The translations under genes were made by a program, and so were the position numbers. From LSUCC0057 sp042091915 (GTDB lineage Bacteria; Pseudomonadota; Gammaproteobacteria; Pseudomonadales; Porticoccaceae), in the NCBI GenBank assembly GCA_042091915.1, contig JBELGO010000009.1, forward strand, positions 1-32,760: DNA of 32,760 nt, in the 5' to 3' direction. Below, piece after piece: positions 15,585 through 24,176 of this stretch. Position 1 is the first letter of the stretch; each line of letters opens with the position of its first letter. The notes beneath the pieces are model-generated. The model was not told the DNA's origin and ran no database searches. It was given only the letters and a program-made list of their open reading frames with translations.

Positions 15585-17686
15585 GCGAGCATCTGCCCGA
15601 CTCGGTGCGGGATCAAATTCAGAGTGGCTATCGCCAGTTTCTGGCCAGTAAACAACTCAAACCGCGCCTCGGCCAGAAACAGATGATCGCCGCGATCGCC
15701 AATACGCTATCGCGGACTATCCCCAGCAGCCGCCTAGCGGCAATTGAAGCGGGTACCGGTACCGGTAAAACTGTCGGCTATCTGATGGCCGCACTGCCTA
15801 TTGCTAAAGCGGCAGGTAAAACCGTTGTAGTGGCCACTGGCACAGTGGCACTGCAAGAGCAGTTGGTGGAGCGCGACCTTCCCGATCTGCTCCAGGCGTG
15901 TGGGTGGGATTATCGCTTTGCTCTGGTTAAAGGGCGCGGCCGCTATGTCTGTAATTTGCGTCTAGAGCAGGCTGCCGATACCGCGCGCAGTCGCGATCAA
16001 GGCTTGTATCTGTTTGAAGATGAGCTGGCCTTTAACCCAGACCAGAAAACTATGGCTCTCTACCGAGAGCTCTCCGAGGGACTCGAAGATGGCAGTTGGA
16101 ACGGGCAGCGCGACAGCTGGCCAGACCGCCTCAGCGATGTCGAATGGCGTCCATTGACTACCGATCGCCGCCAGTGTGCCGGGCGGCGTTGTCGCCATAT
16201 CAACGAATGTGCCTTTTACACCGCACGCAATGAGCTGGACGAGAGCGATTGTATTATCGCTAACCACGATCTGGTTATGGCGGACCTAGCACTGGGGGGC
16301 GGCGCTATTTTGCCGCCGCCTGAAGATTGCATTTTTATCTTTGACGAAGGCCATCGCCTCGGCGAGACGACCGTGCGTCATTTTGCAGCAGAGTGTCGCG
16401 TTAATGCCACTGTCAGCTGGCTCGAAAGAATGCAAAAACAGTGCAAAGGCCAGATGCCACTGTTCGAAAAAGCACCTAACTTAGTTGAGCAACTGCAGGC
16501 AATAGAGCGCGCAGCGGGGCAATTGCAGTTGCTGATATCGCCGTTGTTTGCCCAGCTGCAGCGTTTGGTCGACAGCTCTGAACGCGATGATGGACGCTAT
16601 CGTTTCAGTGGCGGCGACATTGGCAGCGAACTGCGTGAACAAGCTACCGAGATTGCCATGCAGTTAGCGCGCTGGTCTGGTCGGCTGCAAGTTTTAGTCG
16701 ATGCCCTAGATGAGGCGCAATCAGAACAACATTTTCCTGTAGCGCTGGCCGATGTCGAGCTCTGTCATCAACAGGTGGGTAGTTGGTTGTCGCGCAGTGA
16801 AGGTCTGCTCAGTCTGTTTAACAGCCTGCAGCGTAAAGTCAGTGCTAACAAGCTGCCCCAGGCGGTCTGGCTTGCGGTAGAGCACGCTGACGGTGGCAAT
16901 ATGGATATAGCGATTCACGCCAGCCCGATTGAAGCGGCAGAAATTCTTACCGAACAACTTTGGAACAGCTGTTATGGCGCCATTGTTACCTCGGCAACCC
17001 TGCGCGCTTTGGGAAAATTTGATGAGCTGATTCGCACTACAGGTATCCCTTCGGAGGCGCACTTTTTGTCGGTAGCCGGTGCTTTCGATTACTACAACAA
17101 AGCCACCATAACCGTACCCAGTGACTCTGTAGAGGGCAATCAGGTCGCAGAACATACCGATTACTTAATAGAAAATTTGCCAGAGTATTTTGAGCCTGCA
17201 GCGGGTACATTGGTACTTTTTTCCTCGCGCAGACAGATGGAAGAGGTCTTCGATCAGCTCGATCGCGACACGCAGAAGCAGATACTTATCCAGGGTCAGT
17301 ACAGTGCCCGCGAAATGATTCGTCTACACAAAGAACGAGTCGATCAAGGTAAACAAAGTATGTTGTTTGGCTTGGCGAGTTTTGCTGAGGGTGTCGATCT
17401 GCCCGGCGATTACTGCCGTCATGTGGTAATCGTCAAATTGCCCTTTGCGGTACCTGACGATCCTCTCCTCGAGGCGCTCTCAGAGTGGGTGGAAGAGGGG
17501 GGTAAAAACTCCTTCTTTACCTTGTCACTTCCGCAGGCTTCACTGCGATTGATACAGGCTTGCGGACGCCTGCTGCGCACCGAAAACGACAGCGGTACAG
17601 TAACCATGCTGGATAAACGGATTGTCTCCAAACGCTACGGTCGCGATCTCCTCGATGCGCTGCCGCCTTTTCGCCGCGAGATATAA
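15581..17686 (+). CDS. dinG: ATP-dependent DNA helicase DinG (Fe-S, XPD-like)
   Basis: DinG is a 5'-3' superfamily 2 helicase with a 4Fe-4S cluster that unwinds R-loops, D-loops and forks. The 701-residue protein has Walker A AGTGTGKT (about 58-64), a DEGH box (FIFDEGHRLGE), SATL, and the C-terminal motif VI region QACGRLLRTENDSG. The four Fe-S cysteines are Cys124 (RYVCNL), Cys199, Cys204 and Cys210 (RQCAGRRCRHINEC); their spacing almost equals that of E. coli DinG (120, 194, 199, 205). It starts at GTG 15581, overlapping the acyltransferase stop as GTGA. In E. coli DinG is LexA-controlled, but I see no LexA site inside this tightly packed unit. The related YoaA is shorter, so DinG is preferred. 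Confidence 0.9.
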   Translation: MSEHLPDSVRDQIQSGYRQFLASKQLKPRLGQKQMIAAIANTLSRTIPSSRLAAIEAGTGTGKTVGYLMAALPIAKAAGKTVVVATGTVALQEQLVERDLPDLLQACGWDYRFALVKGRGRYVCNLRLEQAADTARSRDQGLYLFEDELAFNPDQKTMALYRELSEGLEDGSWNGQRDSWPDRLSDVEWRPLTTDRRQCAGRRCRHINECAFYTARNELDESDCIIANHDLVMADLALGGGAILPPPEDCIFIFDEGHRLGETTVRHFAAECRVNATVSWLERMQKQCKGQMPLFEKAPNLVEQLQAIERAAGQLQLLISPLFAQLQRLVDSSERDDGRYRFSGGDIGSELREQATEIAMQLARWSGRLQVLVDALDEAQSEQHFPVALADVELCHQQVGSWLSRSEGLLSLFNSLQRKVSANKLPQAVWLAVEHADGGNMDIAIHASPIEAAEILTEQLWNSCYGAIVTSATLRALGKFDELIRTTGIPSEAHFLSVAGAFDYYNKATITVPSDSVEGNQVAEHTDYLIENLPEYFEPAAGTLVLFSSRRQMEEVFDQLDRDTQKQILIQGQYSAREMIRLHKERVDQGKQSMLFGLASFAEGVDLPGDYCRHVVIVKLPFAVPDDPLLEALSEWVEEGGKNSFFTLSLPQASLRLIQACGRLLRTENDSGTVTMLDKRIVSKRYGRDLLDALPPFRREI

Positions 17687-17713
17687 AAAAGCCCGCGTTT
17701 GATGCGGGCTTTT
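17687..17713. terminator. Bidirectional terminator between dinG and deaD
   Basis: The stem AAAAGCCCGC / GCGGGCTTTT with a seven-base loop lies between the two convergent genes, with A- and T-runs on the outer sides. Confidence 0.88.
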
Positions 17714-17720
17714 GGTTTAA

Positions 17721-19613
17721 CTAGTCGGCTTTCTTGCCGCCCTGTTTAAGCTTGCCATATTTCTTCTTTTTAACCGGGCGAGTACCATCGTTGCCGCGAT
17801 CGTTCGATTTAGCGTACGACTTCTTGGCCGGGCGTTTAGAGGGCGCGCGCACTGGGCGATCACTCTCGGGTAACACCGCATTTTTATCCAGTGGCGCTAT
17901 GCGCATCAGTTTTGGTCCGACGCGGACTTTCTGCAGATGTTGCAGCAGTGCATCAGGCATCCCAGCCGGTAGCTCTACCGTAGAGAACTCATCGTAGAGT
18001 TTAATATGGCCAATGTACTGGCTCTCTATATCCGCTTCGTTGGCAATAGCGCCGACAATATTGCTTGGCTTGATCTGGTCGTTGTGCCCGACCTCAATGC
18101 GATAGGTGACCATATCGACACCTTGCAGTGCCTGTTTGGGCTCGCGCTTGGGGCGATCTTCACGCTGTGGTCGTTCGCGGCGCTCGCCGCGTTCGGGTCT
18201 TTCACCGCGCTCTTTGCGGGGTCTCTCTGCGCGCTCACCGCGATTCGATGAGAAGCTCGACTCGAGCGCCTCTTGGCGCGGGAACAATGGGCGATCTTTT
18301 TGTGCCATCCACACCAGCGCAGCAGCTGCATCTTCTACTGAGAGCTCGTTTTCACTACTAAACTCGGCTAAGAATTTTTTGAACGGCGCAGTCTCTTCAC
18401 TATTGATGACTTTCATCAACTGGCGAGAGAATTGTTCAACGCGCTGGCCGCTCACTTCTGCATTGGTGGGCAAGTTCATCGGCGTGATCGGCTGACGAGT
18501 CGATTTCTCAATCGAGCGCAGCAGACGTTGCTCTTTCGGGGTAACGAACAAAATAGCTTTGCCCTCTCGCCCAGCTCGGCCAGTGCGGCCAATACGGTGT
18601 ACATAGGACTCGTTGTCGTAGGGGATATCAAAGTTGATAACGTGGCTGATGCGCTCAACATCCAAACCTCGCGCAGCGACATCGGTGGCGACAATAATGT
18701 CGAGCTGATTGCGTTTGAGTTTTTCGATGGTCTTTTCGCGCAGCGCCTGGGTCAAGTCGCCATTGAGCGCTGCTGCAGAAAAGCCGCGCGCTTCAAGCTT
18801 GTCGGCGATATCGGTAGTGGCAGACTTGGTACGGACAAAGATAATCATGCCGTCAAATTCTTCCACCTCAAGGATGCGCGTTAGTGCATCCATCTTGTGG
18901 TGGTGTTTAATGCCCAAATAGCTCTGGCTGATACGCTCGACGGTGCGCGTCTTGGCAGCAATGCTGATCTGTTCGGCATCGCCCAAGTAAGTATTGGCGA
19001 CACGTTTAATTACCGAAGGCATAGTCGCCGAGAACAGAGCGCGCTGACATTCGGGTGGTGTTTTCGCCAAGATGGTTTCAACATCATCAATAAAGCCCAT
19101 GCGCAACATCTCATCGGCCTCATCGAGGACTAGCGCGCGCAGCTGGCGCAGATCGAGGCTATTGCGGCGCAGATGGTCGAGTACCCGGCCGGGTGTGCCG
19201 ACAATTACTTGCGCACCGCGCTGCAAACCTTTGAGCTGCGTGCGAATATCGGAGCCGCCGTAAATGGGCAGGACGTTGAACTGCTTTAAATGCTTGGCGT
19301 AACTTTTGAACGCCTCGGCGACCTGAATCGCCAGCTCGCGAGTCGGTGTGAGGACCAATATTTGCGGAGTGCGCTGTTTCTCATCGAGCTTGCTCAGCAG
19401 CGGCAGTGCGAACGCAGCGGTCTTGCCGGTGCCTGTTTGTGCGGTCCCCAAAAGATTTTTGCCGGCCAGCAATACTGGAATACTCTGAGCTTGAATCGGC
19501 GAGGGTGATTCATAGCCGAGTTCAGATACGGCCTTTAAGACCGGATTGGCTAGCCCCAGTGATGTGAATGGAGGGGCTTGGGTTTCTGGAGTATTTTGTT
19601 CTGGGGCTGACAT
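17721..19613 (-). CDS. deaD: DEAD-box RNA helicase DeaD/CsdA
   Basis: DeaD is an ATP-dependent RNA helicase for ribosome assembly and mRNA turnover, important in the cold. The 630-residue protein, almost the size of E. coli CsdA (629), shows the Q motif (FTSLGL...SPIQAQSIP), AQTGTGKT, PTRELAIQV, TPGRVLD, DEADEML, SAT, the second RecA domain with DVAARGLDV, and HRIGRTGRAGR. Residues about 445-495 are a highly charged linker of repeated RGER, RPER and RPKRE units. A DbpA-type RNA-binding domain follows (about 500-575), then a Lys-rich tail. ATG 19613 is the only sensible start. The roughly 300-base upstream gap leaves room for a structured leader as in E. coli csdA, but no such element is identified. 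Confidence 0.95.
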   Translation of the reverse strand: MSAPEQNTPETQAPPFTSLGLANPVLKAVSELGYESPSPIQAQSIPVLLAGKNLLGTAQTGTGKTAAFALPLLSKLDEKQRTPQILVLTPTRELAIQVAEAFKSYAKHLKQFNVLPIYGGSDIRTQLKGLQRGAQVIVGTPGRVLDHLRRNSLDLRQLRALVLDEADEMLRMGFIDDVETILAKTPPECQRALFSATMPSVIKRVANTYLGDAEQISIAAKTRTVERISQSYLGIKHHHKMDALTRILEVEEFDGMIIFVRTKSATTDIADKLEARGFSAAALNGDLTQALREKTIEKLKRNQLDIIVATDVAARGLDVERISHVINFDIPYDNESYVHRIGRTGRAGREGKAILFVTPKEQRLLRSIEKSTRQPITPMNLPTNAEVSGQRVEQFSRQLMKVINSEETAPFKKFLAEFSSENELSVEDAAAALVWMAQKDRPLFPRQEALESSFSSNRGERAERPRKERGERPERGERRERPQREDRPKREPKQALQGVDMVTYRIEVGHNDQIKPSNIVGAIANEADIESQYIGHIKLYDEFSTVELPAGMPDALLQHLQKVRVGPKLMRIAPLDKNAVLPESDRPVRAPSKRPAKKSYAKSNDRGNDGTRPVKKKKYGKLKQGGKKAD

Positions 19614-19664
19614 TGGGGATAACCTAGGGGCAGAGTTTTCTGCACAGTGAAAAAAAGGGCGCGA

Positions 19665-19670
19665 AGTATA
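19665..19670 (-). promoter_or_regulatory. Possible -10 element of deaD
   Basis: TATACT on the minus strand lies about 52 bases before the deaD start. No convincing -35 is seen at 16-18 bases upstream, so the call is tentative. Confidence 0.25.
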
Positions 19671-19753
19671 GACTTTTTGCTGAACTTAAGATACCAAAAC
19701 CGTGTTGTTAGCTGTTTTTAATTAACTTCAAGCAAGCTGGCCAATCCGTTGTC

Positions 19754-19778
19754 CGTCAACCGTAACAAGTCGTTGACG
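19754..19778. repeat. Inverted repeat upstream of the first SDR gene (possible operator)
   Basis: CGTCAAC (19754-19760) and GTTGACG (19772-19778) form a perfect 7-bp inverted repeat with an 11-base gap in the deaD/SDR intergenic region. The rest of 19614-19909 shows no gene or RNA motif I recognise. The geometry would suit a dimeric regulator, but none is encoded nearby. Confidence 0.35.
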
Positions 19779-19909
19779 CGTGAGCGGATTTTCGGCCGTA
19801 GACGCGAGCTATAGCGCTGCGGTAGTCTTGCTCGGCTAAATACTTTTGCCTGAGTAGTCGGTCTGCAAAAGATACAAGAATTTCAACGCAAATAGATAGG
19901 TGGGTAGCA

Positions 19910-20680
19910 ATGATACAGAGCGAATTTTCAATGCAGGGCAAAGTGGCTCTGGTCACTGGCGCCTCCTCAGGTTTTGGTGCGCATTTTTGTCATCAGCTGG
20001 CCGCACGCGGTGCCGCCGTAGTCGCCTGTGCGCGACGCGTTGAGCGTCTAGAGGCACTAGTTACTGAGATTGAAGCAGCGGGTGGCCGCGCCATGGCGGT
20101 GGCCATGGATGTCACCGATAGAGCTTCGGTAGAGGCTGGCTTTGACGCCGCAGAACAGACTTTTGGCACGGTCACGGTAGTTGCCAACAACGCGGGTGTT
20201 GCAGAAACTAAAGCGGCGCTCGAGATAGATGAGGCCGGTTGGGATTATGTGATGGATGCTAACCTCAAAGCGGTCTGGAGTGTGGCGCAAACAGCGGCTC
20301 AGCGTATGGTCGCTGCGGGCAGTAGTGGTTCTATAGTCAATATTGCCTCTATTTTAGGTTTGGCGGTCGGTCCGGGACTGAGCACATACGCAATCTCTAA
20401 GGCCGGCGTTGTACAGTTGACCAAAGCTTTAGCTCTAGAGTTTAGTCGCGCCAATATTCGTGTTAACGCAATCTGCCCCGGCTATTTTGTTACCGAAATG
20501 AACCAGGCTTTCTTTGCTTCAGAAAAAGGCCAGGCCTACATAAAAACAACACCGGCAAGACGCACCGGTCAAATGGACGAAATGACCGCACCGTTTATGC
20601 TGCTGGCCAGTGATGCTGGAGCATTCATCAATGGCGTTGCGCTGCCGGTTGATGGGGGTCACCTGCTGGGAGGGCTATGA
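19910..20680 (+). CDS. Short-chain dehydrogenase/reductase (SDR), substrate unknown
   Basis: A classical 256-residue SDR with an NAD(P)-binding Rossmann fold. TGASSGFG (16-23) is the dinucleotide glycine motif, NNAG is at 93-96, and Ser147, Tyr160 and Lys164 (YAISK) are the catalytic triad. The C-terminus ends in GVALPVDGGHLLGG, usual for the family. Arg43 after the second strand (ACARR) hints at NADP preference. ATG 19910 has a modest GGTGGG upstream; Met8 is an alternative. It is followed after one base by pdxH, which makes an operon very likely even though the functions are not obviously related. Nearby acyl-CoA genes make a lipid or beta-hydroxyacyl substrate conceivable, but this is a guess. 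Confidence 0.88.
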   Translation: MIQSEFSMQGKVALVTGASSGFGAHFCHQLAARGAAVVACARRVERLEALVTEIEAAGGRAMAVAMDVTDRASVEAGFDAAEQTFGTVTVVANNAGVAETKAALEIDEAGWDYVMDANLKAVWSVAQTAAQRMVAAGSSGSIVNIASILGLAVGPGLSTYAISKAGVVQLTKALALEFSRANIRVNAICPGYFVTEMNQAFFASEKGQAYIKTTPARRTGQMDEMTAPFMLLASDAGAFINGVALPVDGGHLLGGL

Positions 20681-20681
20681 G

Positions 20682-21338
20682 GTGAGCACAGTGGATAACA
20701 ATCAACTCCAAGATAATCGCCGCGACTTTAAATTTGCCCGGCTGCGGCGCGAATCGTTAGATGCGTCGCCTTTTGCGCAGTTCTCACAGTGGATGGATGA
20801 TGCTCTGCAAGCGCAGTTAGTTGACCCCACGGCGATGACGCTAGCGACCGTCGGCGAAGACGGTAGACCTTGGCAGCGCATGGTGCTGCTGAAGGGTTTT
20901 GACAGCCAGGGGTTTATTTTTTACACCAACCTGGGCAGTCGCAAAGCGGCTGAGATAGCGGCCAACCCCGAAGTATCACTGCAGTTTCCTTGGTTGGCGT
21001 TAGACCGCCAAGTCATAGTCGGCGGTCGCGCAGAAAAACTCTCGGTTACTGAGGTGGTTAAATACTTCCTCAAGCGCCCCATGCAAAGCCGCTTGGCCGC
21101 TTGGGCATCGCGCCAGAGTAGCCGAATCAATTCTCGCCAAGCTCTAGAGACCCAATATCTGCAGTTAAAAGAAAAATTTGCCGACGGCGAGGTGCCGGTC
21201 CCGGACTTTTGGGGTGGCTTTCGGGTGGTACCGCACGAATTTGAGTTTTGGCAGGGCGGCGAGCACCGTCTCCACGATCGCTTTAACTACCGACTCGATG
21301 AAGACAAGCAGTGGCAGATCAATCGGCTGGCGCCATAG
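20682..21338 (+). CDS. pdxH: Pyridoxamine/pyridoxine 5'-phosphate oxidase
   Basis: PdxH is an FMN-dependent oxidase that makes pyridoxal 5'-phosphate from pyridoxine or pyridoxamine phosphate. The 218-residue protein equals the E. coli length. It has RMVLLKGFDSQGFIFYTN and GSRKAAEI (FMN phosphate site), AASRQSSRI-like WASRQSSRI, and the C-terminal signature FWQGGEHRLHDRFNY with terminal WQINRLAP (substrate-binding Arg and His). GTG 20682 is chosen because GGGAGGG ends seven bases before it. Upstream in-frame codons lie inside the SDR gene. It runs tail-to-tail with greB, with only six bases between the stops and no terminator visible. Confidence 0.95.
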   Translation: MSTVDNNQLQDNRRDFKFARLRRESLDASPFAQFSQWMDDALQAQLVDPTAMTLATVGEDGRPWQRMVLLKGFDSQGFIFYTNLGSRKAAEIAANPEVSLQFPWLALDRQVIVGGRAEKLSVTEVVKYFLKRPMQSRLAAWASRQSSRINSRQALETQYLQLKEKFADGEVPVPDFWGGFRVVPHEFEFWQGGEHRLHDRFNYRLDEDKQWQINRLAP

Positions 21339-21344
21339 CACTAC

Positions 21345-21833
21345 TCAACTTTGATAATGAACGCTAACCACCGTCCAGTGGACATTGCCACTTGGGGTAG
21401 TCACGTTAATGTCATCGTCTACCCGCTTGCCAATCAGCGCTCGCGCAACCGGTGAATCGATGCTAATCCACTGCTGGACGGCGTCTATTTCGTCGCTGCC
21501 AACAATGCGCAGGCAGCGCTGTTCGCCCTGCTCGTCTTCAAGAGTAACGCAGGCGCCAAAGTAGATGCGGTCTCTGTCCCGCGGTGGACGGTCGACTATA
21601 GTCGCCAGTTGCAGCCGCTTATCTAGGTAGCGTACGCGACGGTCTATCTCACGCAATCGGCGTTTGCCATAAATGTAGTCGCCGTTCTCGGAGCGATCGC
21701 CATTTTTGGCTGCTTCGTGTACGACTCGGGTGACTTCGGGGCGCTCTACTTTCCACAATTGACGCAACTCTTCACGCAGTTTTTGGGCGCCCTCCGCCGT
21801 TAAGTAAATCGTCGCTTTACTGCTTTCACTCAT
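21345..21833 (-). CDS. greB: Transcription elongation factor GreB
   Basis: GreB enters the RNA polymerase secondary channel and stimulates cleavage of backtracked RNA. The 162-residue protein has the N-terminal coiled-coil hairpin (about 1-80) with the acidic tip region GDRSENGDYIYGKRRLREID, where the two acidic residues act at the active site. An FKBP-like C-terminal domain (IVGSDEIDA, ISIDSPVARALIGKRVDDD) completes it. The basic patch YGKRRLREIDRR is more GreB-like than GreA-like. ATG 21833 is the natural start. It is divergent from the acyl-CoA dehydrogenase gene, with a 129-base intergenic region. Confidence 0.93.
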   Translation of the reverse strand: MSESSKATIYLTAEGAQKLREELRQLWKVERPEVTRVVHEAAKNGDRSENGDYIYGKRRLREIDRRVRYLDKRLQLATIVDRPPRDRDRIYFGACVTLEDEQGEQRCLRIVGSDEIDAVQQWISIDSPVARALIGKRVDDDINVTTPSGNVHWTVVSVHYQS

Positions 21834-21962
21834 AGAATTCTCATAGACTGTACGGCTATAGCAAGCGACTCAATAGTCACACTCACGGCTTCATTCTAAC
21901 CTGTTGGCGAGTAACCTTGGGAGCAGAAAGAGTCAAAGTTCTGGACAAATTTAGGTGCCGCA

Positions 21963-23615
21963 ATGAGTAAACAGCCGATCGATACCCACGTTGTGTTTAA
22001 TCAACCAACACCGCTGGAAAATTACAACAGCTGGCTGAGTGATGTGCTACTTCAACACTGGACGAGCTACTACGGTGGCGACTGGGCAGCTCCAAAACTG
22101 GAACAGTTTGGTGCGCGCACCGGTGGCGATCTGTTAATTGCGGGCTTTCTGGCCAACAAGCACAAACCGGAGTTTTCACCGCACAATCGCTTCGGTGAAC
22201 GTGTCGATTTGGTGGAATTCCACCCCAGTTATCACCAGCTTATGGCCCATGCAATAGAGGCCGGTCTGCACGCACTTCCGTGGAACCAGCCCCGCTCAGG
22301 CGCGCATGTGGCGCGTGCGGCGATGGAATTTATGCATACGCAAGCCGACCCCGGCAGCGGCTGCCCGCTAACAATGACATTTGCAGCAATCCCTGCTCTG
22401 CGCCACCAACCTCAGTTGCTAAAAACTTGGGGCGATAAGATTCGCGCGCCATACTACGATCCGCGCAATATCCCTTTTTTCGAAAAGCAGGGTCTTACCA
22501 TCGGTATGGCAATGACTGAAAAGCAGGGTGGCTCTGATGTTCGCGCTAATACAACCCGCGCGGAACCTATCGGTAGTGATGGTGAGGTGGCTACCTACGA
22601 AATTACCGGCCACAAATGGTTCTGTTCGGCGCCGATGTGCGACGGATTCTTGATATTAGCGCAGCTGGATGAGGGGCTAAGTTGCTTTTTACTGCCGCGC
22701 TGGCGTCCCGATGGCAGCAAAAACTCAATGTTTATCCAGCGACTTAAAAATAAGATTGGCAATATCTCTAATGCCTCCTCAGAGGTTGAGTATCGGCGCG
22801 CCTTTGCCTGGCTGATAGGTGAGCCGGGCCGCGGTGTGCGGACAATTATCGATATGGTCGCGATGACCCGATTTGACTGCATGGTGGGTTCTTCTGCACT
22901 GATGGCGCAGGCGACTCGAGAGGCAATCCACCACAGTGGCGGGCGTGAGGTGTTTGGTAAAAATTTACATCAACAACCGTTGATGCAAAACGTGCTCGCC
23001 GATTTGGCGATAGAATCCGAGGCGGCACTGGCAATGACTATGCGTGTCGCCGCGGCCCTGGATAAACCCGATGATCCTGCAGAGCAGGCAATAGTGCGCT
23101 TAGGCACTGCACTGGGTAAATATTGGATCTGTAAGCGAGCTGCGCAGCACAGCTATGAGGCGATGGAGTCTATTGGAGCAGTGGGTCTGATGGAAGATAA
23201 CGTAGCTGCAAGGCTCTACCGCGAAGCGCCAGTCAACGCTATCTGGGAGGGCTCGGGTAACGTGCAGTGTCTAGACTTGTTGCGGGTGTTAAGTCGAGAG
23301 CCAGAAGTGCTCGAACAGTTCTTTGCAGAGTTGCAGCAAGCTCAAGGTAGCGACAGCCGTTACAGCGAGTTTTTAGTTGCGCTCAAAGCGCAGTTTGCCG
23401 ATCGCGCAACACTGGAACAGCGCTCGCGATTAATTGTTGAGCAGATGGCATTGGCATGGCAAGCAGCACTTCTGTTGAGGGCTGGTGACAGTGATGTTGC
23501 CGAGGCGTTTGTCGCCAGCCGCTTGGCGGCTCAGGCTGGCTATATGTACGGCACCTTACCGGCGGACACTGACTGCTTAAAAATCCTCCAAAGAGCAGCA
23601 CCACAGTTGGATTAA
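21963..23615 (+). CDS. aidB: AidB-like acyl-CoA dehydrogenase
   Basis: A 550-residue flavoprotein of the AidB branch of the acyl-CoA dehydrogenases. E. coli AidB (541 residues) is tetrameric, binds FAD and DNA, and is induced during alkylation response. Blocks shared with E. coli AidB include THVVFNQPTPLENYN at the N-terminus, RSGAHVARAA, CPLTMTFAA, IGMAMTEKQGGSDVRANTTRAE, GHKWFCSAP, LKNKIGNISNASSEVEY, MTRFDC, FGKNLHQQPLM, YREAPVNAIWEGSGNVQCLDLLRVL. The C-terminal helical domain is of full length. ATG 21963 is accepted; the ribosome site is poor. No ada box is recognised. A catabolic acyl-CoA role alongside the two SDR genes is an alternative. Confidence 0.9.
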   Translation: MSKQPIDTHVVFNQPTPLENYNSWLSDVLLQHWTSYYGGDWAAPKLEQFGARTGGDLLIAGFLANKHKPEFSPHNRFGERVDLVEFHPSYHQLMAHAIEAGLHALPWNQPRSGAHVARAAMEFMHTQADPGSGCPLTMTFAAIPALRHQPQLLKTWGDKIRAPYYDPRNIPFFEKQGLTIGMAMTEKQGGSDVRANTTRAEPIGSDGEVATYEITGHKWFCSAPMCDGFLILAQLDEGLSCFLLPRWRPDGSKNSMFIQRLKNKIGNISNASSEVEYRRAFAWLIGEPGRGVRTIIDMVAMTRFDCMVGSSALMAQATREAIHHSGGREVFGKNLHQQPLMQNVLADLAIESEAALAMTMRVAAALDKPDDPAEQAIVRLGTALGKYWICKRAAQHSYEAMESIGAVGLMEDNVAARLYREAPVNAIWEGSGNVQCLDLLRVLSREPEVLEQFFAELQQAQGSDSRYSEFLVALKAQFADRATLEQRSRLIVEQMALAWQAALLLRAGDSDVAEAFVASRLAAQAGYMYGTLPADTDCLKILQRAAPQLD

Positions 23616-23684
23616 AGCGGCATAAACTGGACAGTTACAGCTAACTGCGGCACTCTAAGATGGACAATTTTTTAGGAGTGAAAC

Positions 23685-24140
23685 GTGTTCAGTTCCCACG
23701 GGGTAAGCGATCTTGCCCAGATCATTGGCATGGCGGTAGCGCCGGTTTTTTTATTGGCGGGAATAGCCGGTTTCCTCAATGTCATGTCATCGCGTCTCGG
23801 TCGAATTATTGACCGCGCACGTATCGTTGAGGTGCGCGTGGCGCGTGTCAGTGGCGAGCACAAAGCGATCAGTCAGCGCGAGATGACTTTCCTCTGGCGC
23901 CGCGTCGATATTATTAACTTGGCGATTGCTCTGTGCAGTGGTGCAGGCTTGTTGGTCTGTGCTTTGATTGCGGCCATTTTTATCGCTGCGCTTTGGCAGC
24001 TCAATGCCGATGCAGTGATTGTTGGCTTGTTTGTGTTTGCACTGGTGTTATTGATTTTCTCGCTAGTCTGTTTGCTCAACGAGATCCGTCTAGCGACGCG
24101 CAGTTTGCGTGCTGGTTTTGAATACGCGGAAAACATTTAA
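23685..24140 (+). CDS. DUF2721-family membrane protein
   Basis: A 151-residue protein with three hydrophobic segments: VAPVFLLAGIAGFLNVMSSRLGRIIDR near the N-terminus, IINLAIALCSGAGLLVCALIAAIFIAALW, and VIVGLFVFALVLLIFSLVCLLNEI. The SRLGRIIDRAR stretch after the first segment and the late LLNEIRLATRSL block are typical of DUF2721. No function is established. GTG 23685 follows TTAGGAGTG at good spacing. It sits between aidB and an SDR gene, with 69 and 36 bases of spacing, so all three may be co-transcribed; whether they cooperate is unknown. Confidence 0.82.
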   Translation: MFSSHGVSDLAQIIGMAVAPVFLLAGIAGFLNVMSSRLGRIIDRARIVEVRVARVSGEHKAISQREMTFLWRRVDIINLAIALCSGAGLLVCALIAAIFIAALWQLNADAVIVGLFVFALVLLIFSLVCLLNEIRLATRSLRAGFEYAENI

Positions 24141-24176
24141 TTTTTAAAGCTATTTATCGTTATTAGGGAGAGGGGT

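Noticed and set aside
1953..21700. GCGATCGC palindrome seen at 1953, 12902, 15692 and 21693, reminiscent of the cyanobacterial HIP1 repeat
   Set aside because: Four copies, three inside coding regions rich in GATCGC and one also within a gene, is too few for a repeat family claim.
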